A DNA stretch of 64,000 nt from Microvirga calopogonii (GTDB taxonomy: Bacteria > Pseudomonadota > Alphaproteobacteria > Rhizobiales > Beijerinckiaceae): NCBI RefSeq assembly GCF_003347665.1, contig NZ_QDGA01000015.1, forward strand, positions 1 to 64,000, in the 5' to 3' direction. Each line of letters begins with the position of its first letter. Positions within the stretch are counted from its first letter, which is position 1. The notes beneath the pieces were generated by a model. That model was given only the letters and a program-made list of their open reading frames with translations, ran no database searches and had not been told where the DNA came from. Positions 53,903 through 61,940 of the stretch are shown here, piece by piece. The position numbers and the translations under genes are program-made.

Positions 53903-54700
53903 ATGCGCGCATTGCCAACCCTTGCCCTTGCCGTCTTCGCCCTTGTCGCCACTCCCGCATGGGCCGTCCTGCAAGGTGCGACCTCGCGCGATCCGGATGG
54001 GCTGCGCCGATCCGTGGTGTCGATCGAGAGTTCCACCGGCGAACTCTGCTCCGGTGTGATCGTCGGGCCGGACCTCGTGCTCACCGCCGCCCATTGCATG
54101 ACGGATCGGGCCGCCTACCGGGTGACGGCACTCAACCGCGCTTTCAAGCAGCAGCGCTTCAACGTCGCCGCGCTCGCGGTTCACCCGACTTTCGTGCCCG
54201 GCACCACGCCGCGCACGCAGCCGGGGATCGACCTCGCCATTCTCAAGCTCGACCGCGCTCTCGGCCCTGATTTTCTGCCTCTCAGTCCATCCCAGGCGGG
54301 CCGGATCGACGTGGGCGACGGCGTAACCATCGCGGGCTTCGGCGTGTTGACCGAACGGGCGAAGCGCACGGCCCGGACTCTTCGCCAGACGAACCTGGTG
54401 TCACTCGGCCCCATCGAAGTGGCCAACCGCGTCCTGATCGTCGCCGACCGCAACCGGCTGGCGGAAACGACCGGCGCCGGTGCCTGCCGGGGCGATTCCG
54501 GCGGCCCGATCCTGGCCGCCACCCAGTCGGGCTATCTGCTTTACGGCATCACGAGCTGGTCGAGCGGCCCCCTGCGCAGCCGGGAGCCGAGCGCCTGCGG
54601 CGGCCTCACGGCCGTGACCCCGGTCGTCGAGCACCTCGGCTGGATCTCGTCCAACATGCGCTATCTGGGCGCGATGAATGGCGCATGGACGGGGAATTAG
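53903..54700 (+). CDS. Secreted trypsin-like serine protease 2
   Basis: This 265-residue S1 protease has a signal peptide (MRALPTLALAVFALVATPAWA) and a mature start VLQGATSRD. The triad lies in LVLTAAHCMTDR (His), GIDLAILKLDRAL (Asp) and GACRGDSGGPILAAT (Ser). It is related to protease 1 in fold but clearly diverged, so the pair is either an old duplication or two separate gains. It follows protease 1 by 81 bp on the same strand; both lie between the capsid and head-tail connector genes. Substrate unknown. Confidence 0.88.
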   Translation: MRALPTLALAVFALVATPAWAVLQGATSRDPDGLRRSVVSIESSTGELCSGVIVGPDLVLTAAHCMTDRAAYRVTALNRAFKQQRFNVAALAVHPTFVPGTTPRTQPGIDLAILKLDRALGPDFLPLSPSQAGRIDVGDGVTIAGFGVLTERAKRTARTLRQTNLVSLGPIEVANRVLIVADRNRLAETTGAGACRGDSGGPILAATQSGYLLYGITSWSSGPLRSREPSACGGLTAVTPVVEHLGWISSNMRYLGAMNGAWTGN

Positions 54701-54747
54701 GACGGCGCACTCACCGCGTCGGCACTGACCCTACGGCCACACCCTCC

Positions 54748-54841
54748 ACGTCATGGCCGGGCTCGTCCCGGCCATCCCGATTGGAAGAGCACGGCGTCCT
54801 TGAGAAACGGGATCACCGGCACAAGGCCGGTGATGACGTGA
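54748..54841. repeat. Palindromic intergenic element, type GTCATGGCCGGG
   Basis: GGCCGGGCTCGTCCCGGCC and CACCGGCACAAGGCCGGTG hairpins about 50 bp apart, the same structure as at 46871-46975. It lies between the ends of the convergent protease 2 and capsid genes and may help end both transcripts. Confidence 0.75.
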
Positions 54842-54887
54842 GTGGGTAGGATGACGCGGCGAGTTGCACTCGTAGGCTTGGTATCCT

Positions 54888-56126
54888 TCACGCCGCGAAC
54901 TTCAGCAGCTTGATCGCCGCGTAATCCTGCACGCCGCCGCCTACGCGCTTGGTGGTGTAGAACAGCACATAGGGCTTCGCGGAATAAGGATCGCGCAGCA
55001 CGCGCATGCCCGCGCGGTCGACGATGAGATAGCCGCGCTTGAAATCGCCGAACGCGACTGCGCACGTATTCGCGGCGATGTCCGGCATGTCTTCGGCCTC
55101 GACGACGGGGAAGCCCAACAGGGTCGCGGCCTGGCCGATGCTTGCGGGCGGAGCCCAGAGGTACTGGCCGTTATCGTCCTTGAACCGGCGGATCGCGCTC
55201 TGCGTCTTGCGGTTCATGAGGAAGGAGGCGTTCTGGCGGTAGCCGGCCTTGAGGGCATAGATCAGGTCCACGAGCACATCGGATGGATCGTCTGCCGGAA
55301 AGGTCGCGCCGCCCGTCCGGACGGTGCCCAGCTTGCCCCATTCCCAGTTCTCCTCCGCGACCGTGTCGGCGGTGAGAAAGCCCTTCGGCTTGTTGACGCC
55401 GTCGCCCGTCACGAAGGCTGTGCTTTCCTGCTCGGAGAAGGCCGCTTCGACCTCCTCGGCGATCCAGCGGTCGAGGTCGACCACCGCATCGTCGAGAAGG
55501 GTCTGGGTGGCGGCCGGCATGGCATAGAGCTCCATGGCCGGGAAGCTCATCTCGGAGAGCGTCGGGCTCGCGGTCTGGGGGCGGGCCGCCGTCTCGCCGA
55601 CCCAGCCCGTCGCCGGGCCGGTGACCGAGAAGGCGCGCTTGTACTGGCCGCCGGAAATCACCCGCACGGATGAGATCGCGCGGATCGGCGAGACGGTCGC
55701 GAGACGCCGCAGAACCTCGGTCTCCACCGTGTCGGGAACGAGATAGCCGCCATCGGGACCGGAGCCGGCGGAGAGCGCCTTCTCCTCGAGACGCTTCAGG
55801 CCCGATGCCTCGCCGGTGCGGATATAGGACTGGAACGCCGCCTTGTGTTCAGCCTGGGCCGGATCGCGCACGATATCGGCAGCGCTGCCCAGCGGCGGGC
55901 GGGAACGGTCGAGGGCGAGACGGTCGAGGCGGCGCTTGGCGTCGTCGAGCGCGCTGTCGATGCGGATGAGCTTCTCGTCCGTCACCACGTCGCTCGAAAG
56001 CCTCGTCTCGATCTCGGACAGGCGCGTGTCATTGGTCTCCTTGAAGGCCTCGAAGGCGCGAGCGAAATCCTCGAAGGCCGAGGCGACGTCGTCGGAAATG
56101 GATTTGGTGTCTACAACTGGGATCAT
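54888..56126 (-). CDS. GTA major capsid protein (gp5-like, HK97 fold)
   Basis: This 412-residue HK97-fold major capsid protein matches GTA gp5. It starts at MIPVVDTKS; the longer open frame upstream is an Arg-rich reading of another gene and was rejected. The N-terminal 100 residues are helical (FEDFARAFEAFKETNDTRLS), the part normally removed by the prohead protease. The shell domain includes GPDGGYLVPDTVETEVLRRL, AAFVTGDGVNKPKGFL-like blocks (FVTGDGVNKPKGFL) and the C-terminal YTTKRVGGGVQDYAAIKLLK. Confidence 0.95.
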   Translation of the reverse strand: MIPVVDTKSISDDVASAFEDFARAFEAFKETNDTRLSEIETRLSSDVVTDEKLIRIDSALDDAKRRLDRLALDRSRPPLGSAADIVRDPAQAEHKAAFQSYIRTGEASGLKRLEEKALSAGSGPDGGYLVPDTVETEVLRRLATVSPIRAISSVRVISGGQYKRAFSVTGPATGWVGETAARPQTASPTLSEMSFPAMELYAMPAATQTLLDDAVVDLDRWIAEEVEAAFSEQESTAFVTGDGVNKPKGFLTADTVAEENWEWGKLGTVRTGGATFPADDPSDVLVDLIYALKAGYRQNASFLMNRKTQSAIRRFKDDNGQYLWAPPASIGQAATLLGFPVVEAEDMPDIAANTCAVAFGDFKRGYLIVDRAGMRVLRDPYSAKPYVLFYTTKRVGGGVQDYAAIKLLKFAA

Positions 56127-56209
56127 ATCAATCAATCGATTCTCAATGGCTTCAACGAAAAAGGCCCGCCTCTCGGCGAGCCCACTTATTTTCCCCGTGA
56201 GGGAAATGC

Positions 56210-56413
56210 TTACATGTGCCGTGCGGTGCGGCGTGCCGAGCGTGCGACGGTCGGTCCGGTCACGGCGCCGACGGCGCCTCCGGCCACTGCGCCGACCGGA
56301 CCCGCCACCGAACCGACGCCGGCGCCGACGGCGGCGCCGCCGACACGTTCTTCCGTGGTGGTGCAGGCGGCCGCCGCGAGGCCGAGGAGTGCGACGAAAG
56401 CGAGCTTCTTCAT
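56210..56413 (-). CDS. Small glycine-zipper lipoprotein
   Basis: This 67-residue protein has a lipoprotein signal (MKKLAFVALLGLAAAACTTT) and a mature part dominated by a glycine zipper (VGGAAVGAGVGSVAGPVGAV, then AGGAVGAVTG), followed by a short basic tail. GGGAGG six bases upstream supports the start. Such lipoproteins insert into membranes; osmotically inducible relatives are common. It lies between the capsid and prohead protease genes on the GTA strand but is not a known GTA component, so it is likely an insertion. Confidence 0.75.
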   Translation of the reverse strand: MKKLAFVALLGLAAAACTTTEERVGGAAVGAGVGSVAGPVGAVAGGAVGAVTGPTVARSARRTARHM

Positions 56414-56522
56414 GAAAACCTCCCAAGATGCGCGGAGCCCCGACACCTTCCAGGTGAAGAAAGGGCCCGCCGCGTCCGCGATCCGTGCGGGCGATCTTCT
56501 AACGCGCTCCTACGGACAAGGT

Positions 56523-57059
56523 TCAGGACAATAATCGCACCGTAGCCCTGCGGATGCTGGCGGCGAGCTTCGGCCGCGCGTGCTTCACGGTTTCGACCCG
56601 CGCGTCGGGCAGCATCGGGAACGTCACGACGGAGATCTCCCACAGGTCGAGCTTTTCCAGCCGGCGCAGGCCGGTGGGCCGCTCGGCGCGTGCACGCTCG
56701 ACGCGAAAGCCGATGGAGAGTCCGTCGACCGCGCCTTCACGCATGAGCGCGTGAATCTCCCGTGCGCGCTCCACGGCCAGATTGAGCTTGCCGCGCACGC
56801 GCAGGCCACGCCGGTCCTCCTCGATCACGAGCCAGCGCCCGATGGGCTGGCCCGGATCGTGCTGCCAGAGCAGCCGCACGTCGGACGCGCCGCGCTTGCG
56901 GAGACTGTCCGAGAACGCGCCCGGCATGACCACGTCCTTGCCGAGATCGGCTGTTCCGAACAGGCTGGCATAGCCTTCGAACACGCCGTCGACATCGATT
57001 GCGTTCAGCGGCTCGGGCAGGAACTTGCGCTCCTGGATGATGGGCAGGCCGGACCTCAT
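56523..57059 (-). CDS. GTA prohead protease (gp4-like, HK97 family)
   Basis: This 178-residue HK97-type prohead serine protease processes the capsid N-terminus and scaffold during assembly. Features are VDGVFEGYASLFGTADLGKD, VVMPGAFSDSLRKRGASDVR with VRLLWQHDPGQPIGRW (catalytic His) and AVDGLSIGFRVERA (catalytic Ser). Its start overlaps the stop of a 49-codon gene by 4 bp. Confidence 0.94.
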   Translation of the reverse strand: MRSGLPIIQERKFLPEPLNAIDVDGVFEGYASLFGTADLGKDVVMPGAFSDSLRKRGASDVRLLWQHDPGQPIGRWLVIEEDRRGLRVRGKLNLAVERAREIHALMREGAVDGLSIGFRVERARAERPTGLRRLEKLDLWEISVVTFPMLPDARVETVKHARPKLAASIRRATVRLLS

Positions 57060-57205
57060 CGCGCGGCTCCGCGGATAGCCTTCGGCGGTTTGACGTCGAG
57101 CTTTTCCAGCTGGCGCACGAAGTCGCGGAACACGAGCGTGGCGCGGCCCTGCCCGTCGCGCGCGGCCTTCGGCTTGCGCGGCGTACGCGTGATGGAACGG
57201 GTCAT
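57056..57205 (-). CDS. Very small basic protein between gp3.5 and gp4
   Basis: An ATG at 57205 opens 49 codons ending in TGA at 57056: MTRSITRTPRKPKAARDGQG, then RATLVFRDFVRQLEKLDVKP. The protein is strongly basic at its N-terminus and helical later. Both ends overlap neighbours by 4 bp (57202-57205 and 57056-57059), the classical sign of translational coupling, which argues it is real. No function known; it probably belongs to the portal-protease part of the GTA. Confidence 0.6.
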   Translation of the reverse strand: MTRSITRTPRKPKAARDGQGRATLVFRDFVRQLEKLDVKPPKAIRGAAR

Positions 57206-57402
57206 GATGGGTCTCCCGAATGGCGGCGGTTGAAGAGGGACAGCTCGCGCACGAACGCGTCGAACCGGCGATTGGCCGCGAACAGATCGCGCAATGTCAT
57301 GGCAAGCAAAGCGGACGCCCCGCTCGCCCAGACGAACAGGGCGAGGTGGGCAAGATCCCCGCGCCGGATGACGGCCTCGGTGATCTGATCAAACATGTTC
57401 AT
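57202..57402 (-). CDS. Small membrane protein between GTA portal and protease genes
   Basis: This 66-residue protein has one hydrophobic segment (HLALFVWASGASALLAMTL) and a basic C-terminus (NRRFDAFVRELSLFNRRHSG). It occupies the position of gp3.5 in Rhodobacter-type GTA clusters and overlaps the next small gene by 4 bp. I do not recognise the family; a structural or assembly role is a guess from position. Confidence 0.65.
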   Translation of the reverse strand: MNMFDQITEAVIRRGDLAHLALFVWASGASALLAMTLRDLFAANRRFDAFVRELSLFNRRHSGDPS

Positions 57403-57766
57403 GATTTGTTCCTGCGCAAGATCTCCATGGAGGGTGGTATGCGCGTGGGGTGACAGAGTTAGGACGGTTTGAGTGGCGTGTTGCCTTTCTCGTGTGGTGT
57501 CCTCGGCGGCCCTTCATTCGATGTCATGTCCGACAGCAATCCCCCGTCATCACCGGCCTTGTATCGGTGATCTCGATTGGAAGAGCGCCACGGGTGTCGT
57601 TCCCCGAAGGATGCGTCAGCGGAGGAGAAGGAATCCATCGCTCGACGCTTGATCGTGGATCCCCTTCCCTCGCCTTCGGCTCGTCGGGGATGACAGCCGT
57701 GTACTGCTCTCGATGCATATTCTCGGGCCGAGGGCCATGACGTGGGAGCTCAGTGCGATCCCCTCG
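57403..57766. repeat. 364-bp gap with palindromic element between portal and gp3.5
   Basis: About 57544-57580 holds CACCGGCCTTGTATCGGTG, a diverged member of the two-hairpin element family. Further on, GTGGATCCCC and a GGGGATGACAG end (57655-57692) resemble the outer half of other elements. No gene was recognised. Confidence 0.55.
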
Positions 57767-58942
57767 CTATCGCGCTCTCCCCTTCCGCACCGCGGCACGT
57801 CCGTACCCCACCGCCTCGCGCTTCTCGTCATCGCTGAGAAACGTCGCCGCCGAGACGCGCCGCCAGAGGCTTTCGCGTTCGTCGGCGAGTGCCTCGATGG
57901 CATCGAGGTCGGGTTCGAGCAGCAGCCTTTCGCCGAACGCGGGAGCGAGCCAGTGCGAGAGCGATTCCGCCGTGCGCTTCACGAGCGGAATGACCGTCTG
58001 GCGATAGAAGGCGCGGTTGGCTTCGGCGTAGTTCGCATGCGTGCTGTCGCCTGGAAGGCCAAGCAGCAGGGGCGGCACGCCGAAGGCGAGCGCGATCTCG
58101 CGGGCGGCGGCGGCCTTCGCTTCGACGAAGTCCATGTCCTTCGGCGAGAGCGAGAGCGGTCGCCAGTCGAGGCCGCCTTCGAGGAGCAGCGGACGGCCCG
58201 CATTGCCGGCCCCCTGGTAATTCGCCTCAAGTTCGCCTTTCAGCCTGTCGAACTGCGCATCGGTGAGCGTCGCACCGCCAACGACGAGGGCGCCGGAAGG
58301 GCGCGCGGCATTGTCGAGGAGCGCCTTGTTCCAGGCGCCCGCCGCGTTGTGGATGTCGAGCGCGGTCGCGGCCGCTTCCATCGGCGAGAGGCCGTAATGA
58401 TCGTCCGCCGGATGGAACAACGTGAGATGCAGGATCGGCGGCAGCGTCTCGTCATCGCGGATGGCGAACCGCACGGTTTGCGCGCCGACCGCATATTCGT
58501 AAGCCCCCGGCCAGCCATCCGCATCCGGCACCACGCGCATCCGGTCGGGCCTTAAGGCGTAGAGTTCGTGCGGCGCGCCGTCGAGGCTCACCGCCTCCAC
58601 ATAGGCGTTGCCGGAGACCATGAGGTGGCCGTAGAGGCTCTCCAGAAAGCGCTGCCCGGTCTCGCGCGCATTCGGCCGCGAGAGAAGAGCAAGAAGCGGA
58701 TGCGCCGACAGATCGCGGGCGTCGCTCTTGAGCACCAGCGGCAGCGACGCGGCCGCCTCGCTCACGAGCCTCACGGCGCGATGCACGACGGCGTTCTTCT
58801 GAAATCCCTCGCGGGACAAAGCCGCGTAATCGCGCGGCGTCCATACGGCGCGCCCGGCGACATAGAACGCGACGGCGCTCTGAACGCGCGAGGCCTTGGC
58901 CTCGGGCGGCGCCTGAAGCCAGCGGGTCAGTCGATTGAGCAT
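57767..58942 (-). CDS. GTA portal protein (gp3-like, HK97 family)
   Basis: This 391-residue HK97-type portal protein forms the DNA gateway of the particle. It starts at MLNRLTRWLQAPPEAKASRV; the upstream 64 codons run through repeat DNA and were dropped. Family blocks include GFQKNAVVHRAVRLVSEAAA, LYGHLMVSGNAYVEAVSLDG, LHLTLFHPADDHYGLSPMEA, AFGVPPLLLGLPGDSTHANY and EANRAFYRQTVIPLVKRTAE. It lies between the large terminase and the gp3.5/gp4 genes, in normal GTA order. Confidence 0.95.
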   Translation of the reverse strand: MLNRLTRWLQAPPEAKASRVQSAVAFYVAGRAVWTPRDYAALSREGFQKNAVVHRAVRLVSEAAASLPLVLKSDARDLSAHPLLALLSRPNARETGQRFLESLYGHLMVSGNAYVEAVSLDGAPHELYALRPDRMRVVPDADGWPGAYEYAVGAQTVRFAIRDDETLPPILHLTLFHPADDHYGLSPMEAAATALDIHNAAGAWNKALLDNAARPSGALVVGGATLTDAQFDRLKGELEANYQGAGNAGRPLLLEGGLDWRPLSLSPKDMDFVEAKAAAAREIALAFGVPPLLLGLPGDSTHANYAEANRAFYRQTVIPLVKRTAESLSHWLAPAFGERLLLEPDLDAIEALADERESLWRRVSAATFLSDDEKREAVGYGRAAVRKGRAR

Positions 58943-59300
58943 GGGAAACTCCTGCCCGAAAGGGGCATGAAGGGATAAGGTCCAGGTATCTTTCGTGGCG
59001 TCATCACCGGCTTTGTCCCGGCCATCCCGGTTGAAAAGCGAGACGCTCACATAATCGAGATCACCGGAATGGAGTCGGTGATAGCGCGGAGGATGCCGCT
59101 TCTGACTTGCGAACCGCCTGGGATGACAACGCAAGGCCTTGTTTCATTATAAGAGCACATCTCTGCTCTTCTCCGATTCAGAATGGCGACAACTTCCGCA
59201 TGCGATGATGAAGAAGCGGGCAATTCCTGCCGGGTTGTCATTGGGCGGTCACATGGCATGCGGTAATCTATAGATGTTGCGGGGCATCCGGCGACATTCA

Positions 59301-59338
59301 CGCGCCAGCCGAGCTGGTCCCCCCACTCGGCTGGCGCG
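59301..59338. repeat. Perfect 13-bp inverted repeat
   Basis: CGCGCCAGCCGAG (59301-59313) and CTCGGCTGGCGCG (59326-59338) pair perfectly around a 12-base loop. There is no T-run on either side, so it may be a factor-binding or structural element instead of an intrinsic terminator. Confidence 0.7.
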
Positions 59339-59705
59339 ACCATCAGTTTCTCGAGCTCTGTCGTCCTTTCTCCTATTCAGGACGACATGAGGCAGATGGC
59401 GGGGCGGATCGGCACGGATGGACTGTCATCCGCCCCAGCCATTCCAGCGAATGGCCGCCCCACTTTCGATCCTTTGAACGATTGTCGCCTCGATGCATGG
59501 AGCATCGGAACTGGTCCCGAAAGTGGTGTCCCCTTTCGGGCCCGATGCTCCAAAGACTCACTCCATCAGGAGACGTTGATGATCCCACGCGGCCGCATAG
59601 CTTAGGCATCGTGGCTCCGTCTCTTGCCCCTACGGGAGTCACGGCGCCCCGGCTGGACACGTGCGTGAACGCTGTGCTTCGGCTGGGGCGTTTTAAGTTT
59701 TGCTT

Positions 59706-59845
59706 TGTCATTCCGGGGCCGCGAAGCGGAACCCGGAACCCATAGACACCACGGCCTCAGGAAAAGGCGAGCGACATCGCACCTCATTCTGCATCGTCGG
59801 CGGTTATGGGTTCCGGGTTCTCGCCTTGCTCGCCCCGGAATGACA
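59706..59845. repeat. Palindromic intergenic element, type GTCATTCCGGGGC
   Basis: GTCATTCCGGGGCCGCGAAG opens and a matching CGCCCCGGAATGACAG closes the element, with the inner inverted pair CGGAACCCATAG-type / TATGGGTTCCGGG. It resembles the element at 51161-51303 in length and layout. It ends 19 bp before the terminase stop. Confidence 0.8.
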
Positions 59846-59863
59846 GGCACGCATCTCGTTCGA

Positions 59864-61248
59864 TCACAGCACCCGCACCCGCGGCTCCCGCTTCTCCCGC
59901 AGCATCAGCTCGGTCAGAGCCCAGACGAGCGCATCCATGCGGTCGGGAGAGCGGCCGGAGGTGAGACCGCCGGGGCCGAAGTCGCAGAGTTCATCCTCGA
60001 GCTCCGGCAGCGCGCCCACATGGCGCACGCGGCTCTGCGCGTAGAGCACGGAAACCGGCTCGGCGCGCAGATATTTGCCGCGCGTCGCACGTACGCCGAT
60101 GACGGGCACGGAGGAGTCGACCTCCCGGATCACGCCGGTCGCCATCTCGCCGCCCTGGTTCGTCTCGACGACGAGCGCGTCGGCCTCGAGGCGCCGGTAG
60201 AGCGCCACGGCTTTCGCGGCCCAGTCCGGCGGCTTGAGATGCGGGGCCGTCGCATCCTCGAGCACATAGGCGATGCCGTTCTCATCCATGCCCGCCGCAA
60301 CGACCCGCAGGAGTCGGCGCGTTTCGACGACGAGGCGGGCGGATCTACAGCAACGACGATGCGAGCAAGCGTCGGAGCGGCGGCAACCCGGTTCGCTTCG
60401 ATCACGTCGCGGGTCCACAAGGCGTCCGGACGATCCTCGATGATGTCGCCATCGAGCTCCTGCCGCCCCAGACGCGTACCGGCATAGCGGCGCATGACCG
60501 TATCGAGAAAGACGGGCGCCAGGTTCTCCGCATTGTCGGACGTACGCACCCGCGACACCGCCACCGACGGATCGGCGAGGAAGCGCTTGATGAGCGGGAT
60601 CGGCCGCGGGGTCGTCGTCACGATTTGGCGCGGATGCGCGCCGAGGCGAAGGCCGAATTGCAGCATGTCCCAGGTCTCCTCCACGTGCTTCCACTTGGCG
60701 AGCTCGTCGGCCCAGGCCGCGTCGAATTGCGGTCCGCGCAGGGAATCCGGATCCTCGGCCGAGAACACGTGCGCGACCGCGCCGTTCGCCCATTCGAGCT
60801 TGCGCAGGGACGGCGACCAGGCGGGGCGTTCATGGCGCGCATGGATGGAGAGAATGCCCGCAGGACCTTCCACCATCACGTTGCGCGCATCGGAAAACGT
60901 CTCGCCGATCAGCGCGATGCGCCGTGACGCTTGATGAGCGAAATCGGGAGCACCTAGCGCGATGCCGCGCACCCATTCGGCGCCGGTGCGGGTCTTGCCC
61001 GCCCCTCGCCCGCCGAGCATCAGCCAGGTCGTCCAGGGACCGTGCTCGCGCGCGAGGCCGGGCAGCCGCTGCTCGGGCCGGCAGCGGATCGGCCAATGGC
61101 GCAGGACCTGTTCGAAATCGTGTTCAGACCAGGATGCCGTCGCATCCGCGAGCCTCCTCTTCCGCAATAACCCGGTTAAGATGGTGAGCAAGTTCGTCGC
61201 GCAGCTCGTGAAGGCTGCGTCTTGGTTTGTCGTGATGCTCGCTGTCAT
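59864..61248 (-). pseudogene. GTA large terminase (gp2-like), interrupted by a frameshift
   Basis: The first part reads the ATPase domain: WLMLGGRGAGKTRTGAEWVR (Walker A), GPQFDAAWADELAKWKHVEE (Walker B region) and QIVTTTPRPIPLIKRFL. At about 60303-60307 the frame breaks: IVVAVDPPASSSKRADSCG continues one base over as VVAAGMDENGIAYVLEDATA, then VVETNQGGEMATGVIR and RSPDRMDALVWALTEL, the nuclease domain. One missing base in a short C/G run restores the family sequence. Unless it is a sequencing error, the packaging motor is split into two incomplete chains. The true start is unclear; it overlaps the small terminase gene, and 61248 is an outer estimate. Confidence 0.85.
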
Positions 61249-61672
61249 CGAGCGGTGAGCCTTCCTGTTCCAGCAGGGCCCGGGCGGCCGCCAGCGTCCT
61301 GGCATAGGAGGCGAGCCGTCGGGCCGTCTTGTCGTGATCCTTGGCGCGTCCGGTGCGCTGCTCGTCCATGAGCGCGTCGATCTGCACCCGGGTGGCCTGT
61401 GCGAGAGCCCGTGCGGCATCGTTCACGGACGCTTCCGCGGCCTTGTGAAGGCCCGCGACGCCGCCCTCGTCCTTGGCGGCCTTGCTCAAGGCGTTCTCCT
61501 TGAGCGCGGCTTGGCGCGGCGGCCAACCCCAGCGCTGGCGCATCCGCACGAAGGTGCCTGCGCTGACGCCGAGAAGTTTTTGAATGTCCGGCAGATTCTT
61601 GTTCGGCTCGCGGGCATAGATTTCCCAGGCCTGCTGCCTCAGCTCGTCGGCGATTTCGATTCTCTGACGCAT
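61124..61672 (-). CDS. GTA small terminase-like protein (gp1-like)
   Basis: This 182-residue protein heads the cluster. It starts at MRQRIEIADELRQQAWEIYA and has a helix-turn-helix-like N-terminus (NLPDIQKLLGVSAGTFVRMR, then QRWGWPPR), as in small terminase and gp1-type proteins that guide DNA packaging. The rest is helical (ASVNDAARALAQATRVQIDA, LHELRDELAHHLNRVIAEEE). The reading frame overlaps the start of the large terminase. The 270 bp upstream must contain the main GTA promoter. Confidence 0.78.
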   Translation of the reverse strand: MRQRIEIADELRQQAWEIYAREPNKNLPDIQKLLGVSAGTFVRMRQRWGWPPRQAALKENALSKAAKDEGGVAGLHKAAEASVNDAARALAQATRVQIDALMDEQRTGRAKDHDKTARRLASYARTLAAARALLEQEGSPLDDSEHHDKPRRSLHELRDELAHHLNRVIAEEEARGCDGILV

Positions 61673-61940
61673 TGGTAAGCCAATAAAAAACCGCCCAGGC
61701 GGAGGCTCTGGGCGGTGGAGGAACACCGATACCGTGATGCGGGGGCTGCATTCACACTTCGTCAGTGTTCACGTTTTGTACTCCAAGAGCGTCACGCTGT
61801 CAAGGTGATTTTGAAACATTGTGAAAATCCTGAAGCGTCGGACCTAGGAGCGGGCCCGATGTTCCTTCTCCGGGCTGGCGCAGCGTGCGGAAATCCGGAT
61901 CCCCTTCCGTTGCGCGGCCCTTCGGATCGGCAAGATGCGG
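61673..61940. other. Upstream region of the GTA cluster
   Basis: This 268-bp region lies between the GTA small terminase and the PagL-like gene, both on the minus strand. It contains CCGCCCAGGCGGAGGCTCTGG followed by GGCGGT, which can fold into a small stem near 61692-61716, and an AT-richer stretch (61755-61835) suitable for a promoter. I could not assign -35/-10 boxes with confidence. Confidence 0.4.

Larger units (their letters stand above)
58943..59863. other. 920-bp gene-free region between large terminase and portal
   Basis: GTA portal and terminase genes are usually adjacent, so this gap is unusual. It holds a diverged two-hairpin element (58998-59080), a perfect 13-bp hairpin (59301-59338), a GAGCATCGG/CCCGATGCTC cruciform (59503-59551) and a GTCATTCCGGGGC element (59706-59845). 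The short frames present show no protein family similarity. Confidence 0.6.

Noticed and set aside
56127-56426. N-terminal extension of the capsid frame
   Set aside because: The extension is an Arg-rich reading antisense or out of frame to the glycine-zipper lipoprotein gene; capsid similarity starts at MIPVVDTK.
39131-61672. Interpretation as an ordinary integrated prophage
   Set aside because: No integrase, repressor, replication genes or flanking attachment repeats were seen; gene order and protein types follow the Rhodobacter-type GTA.
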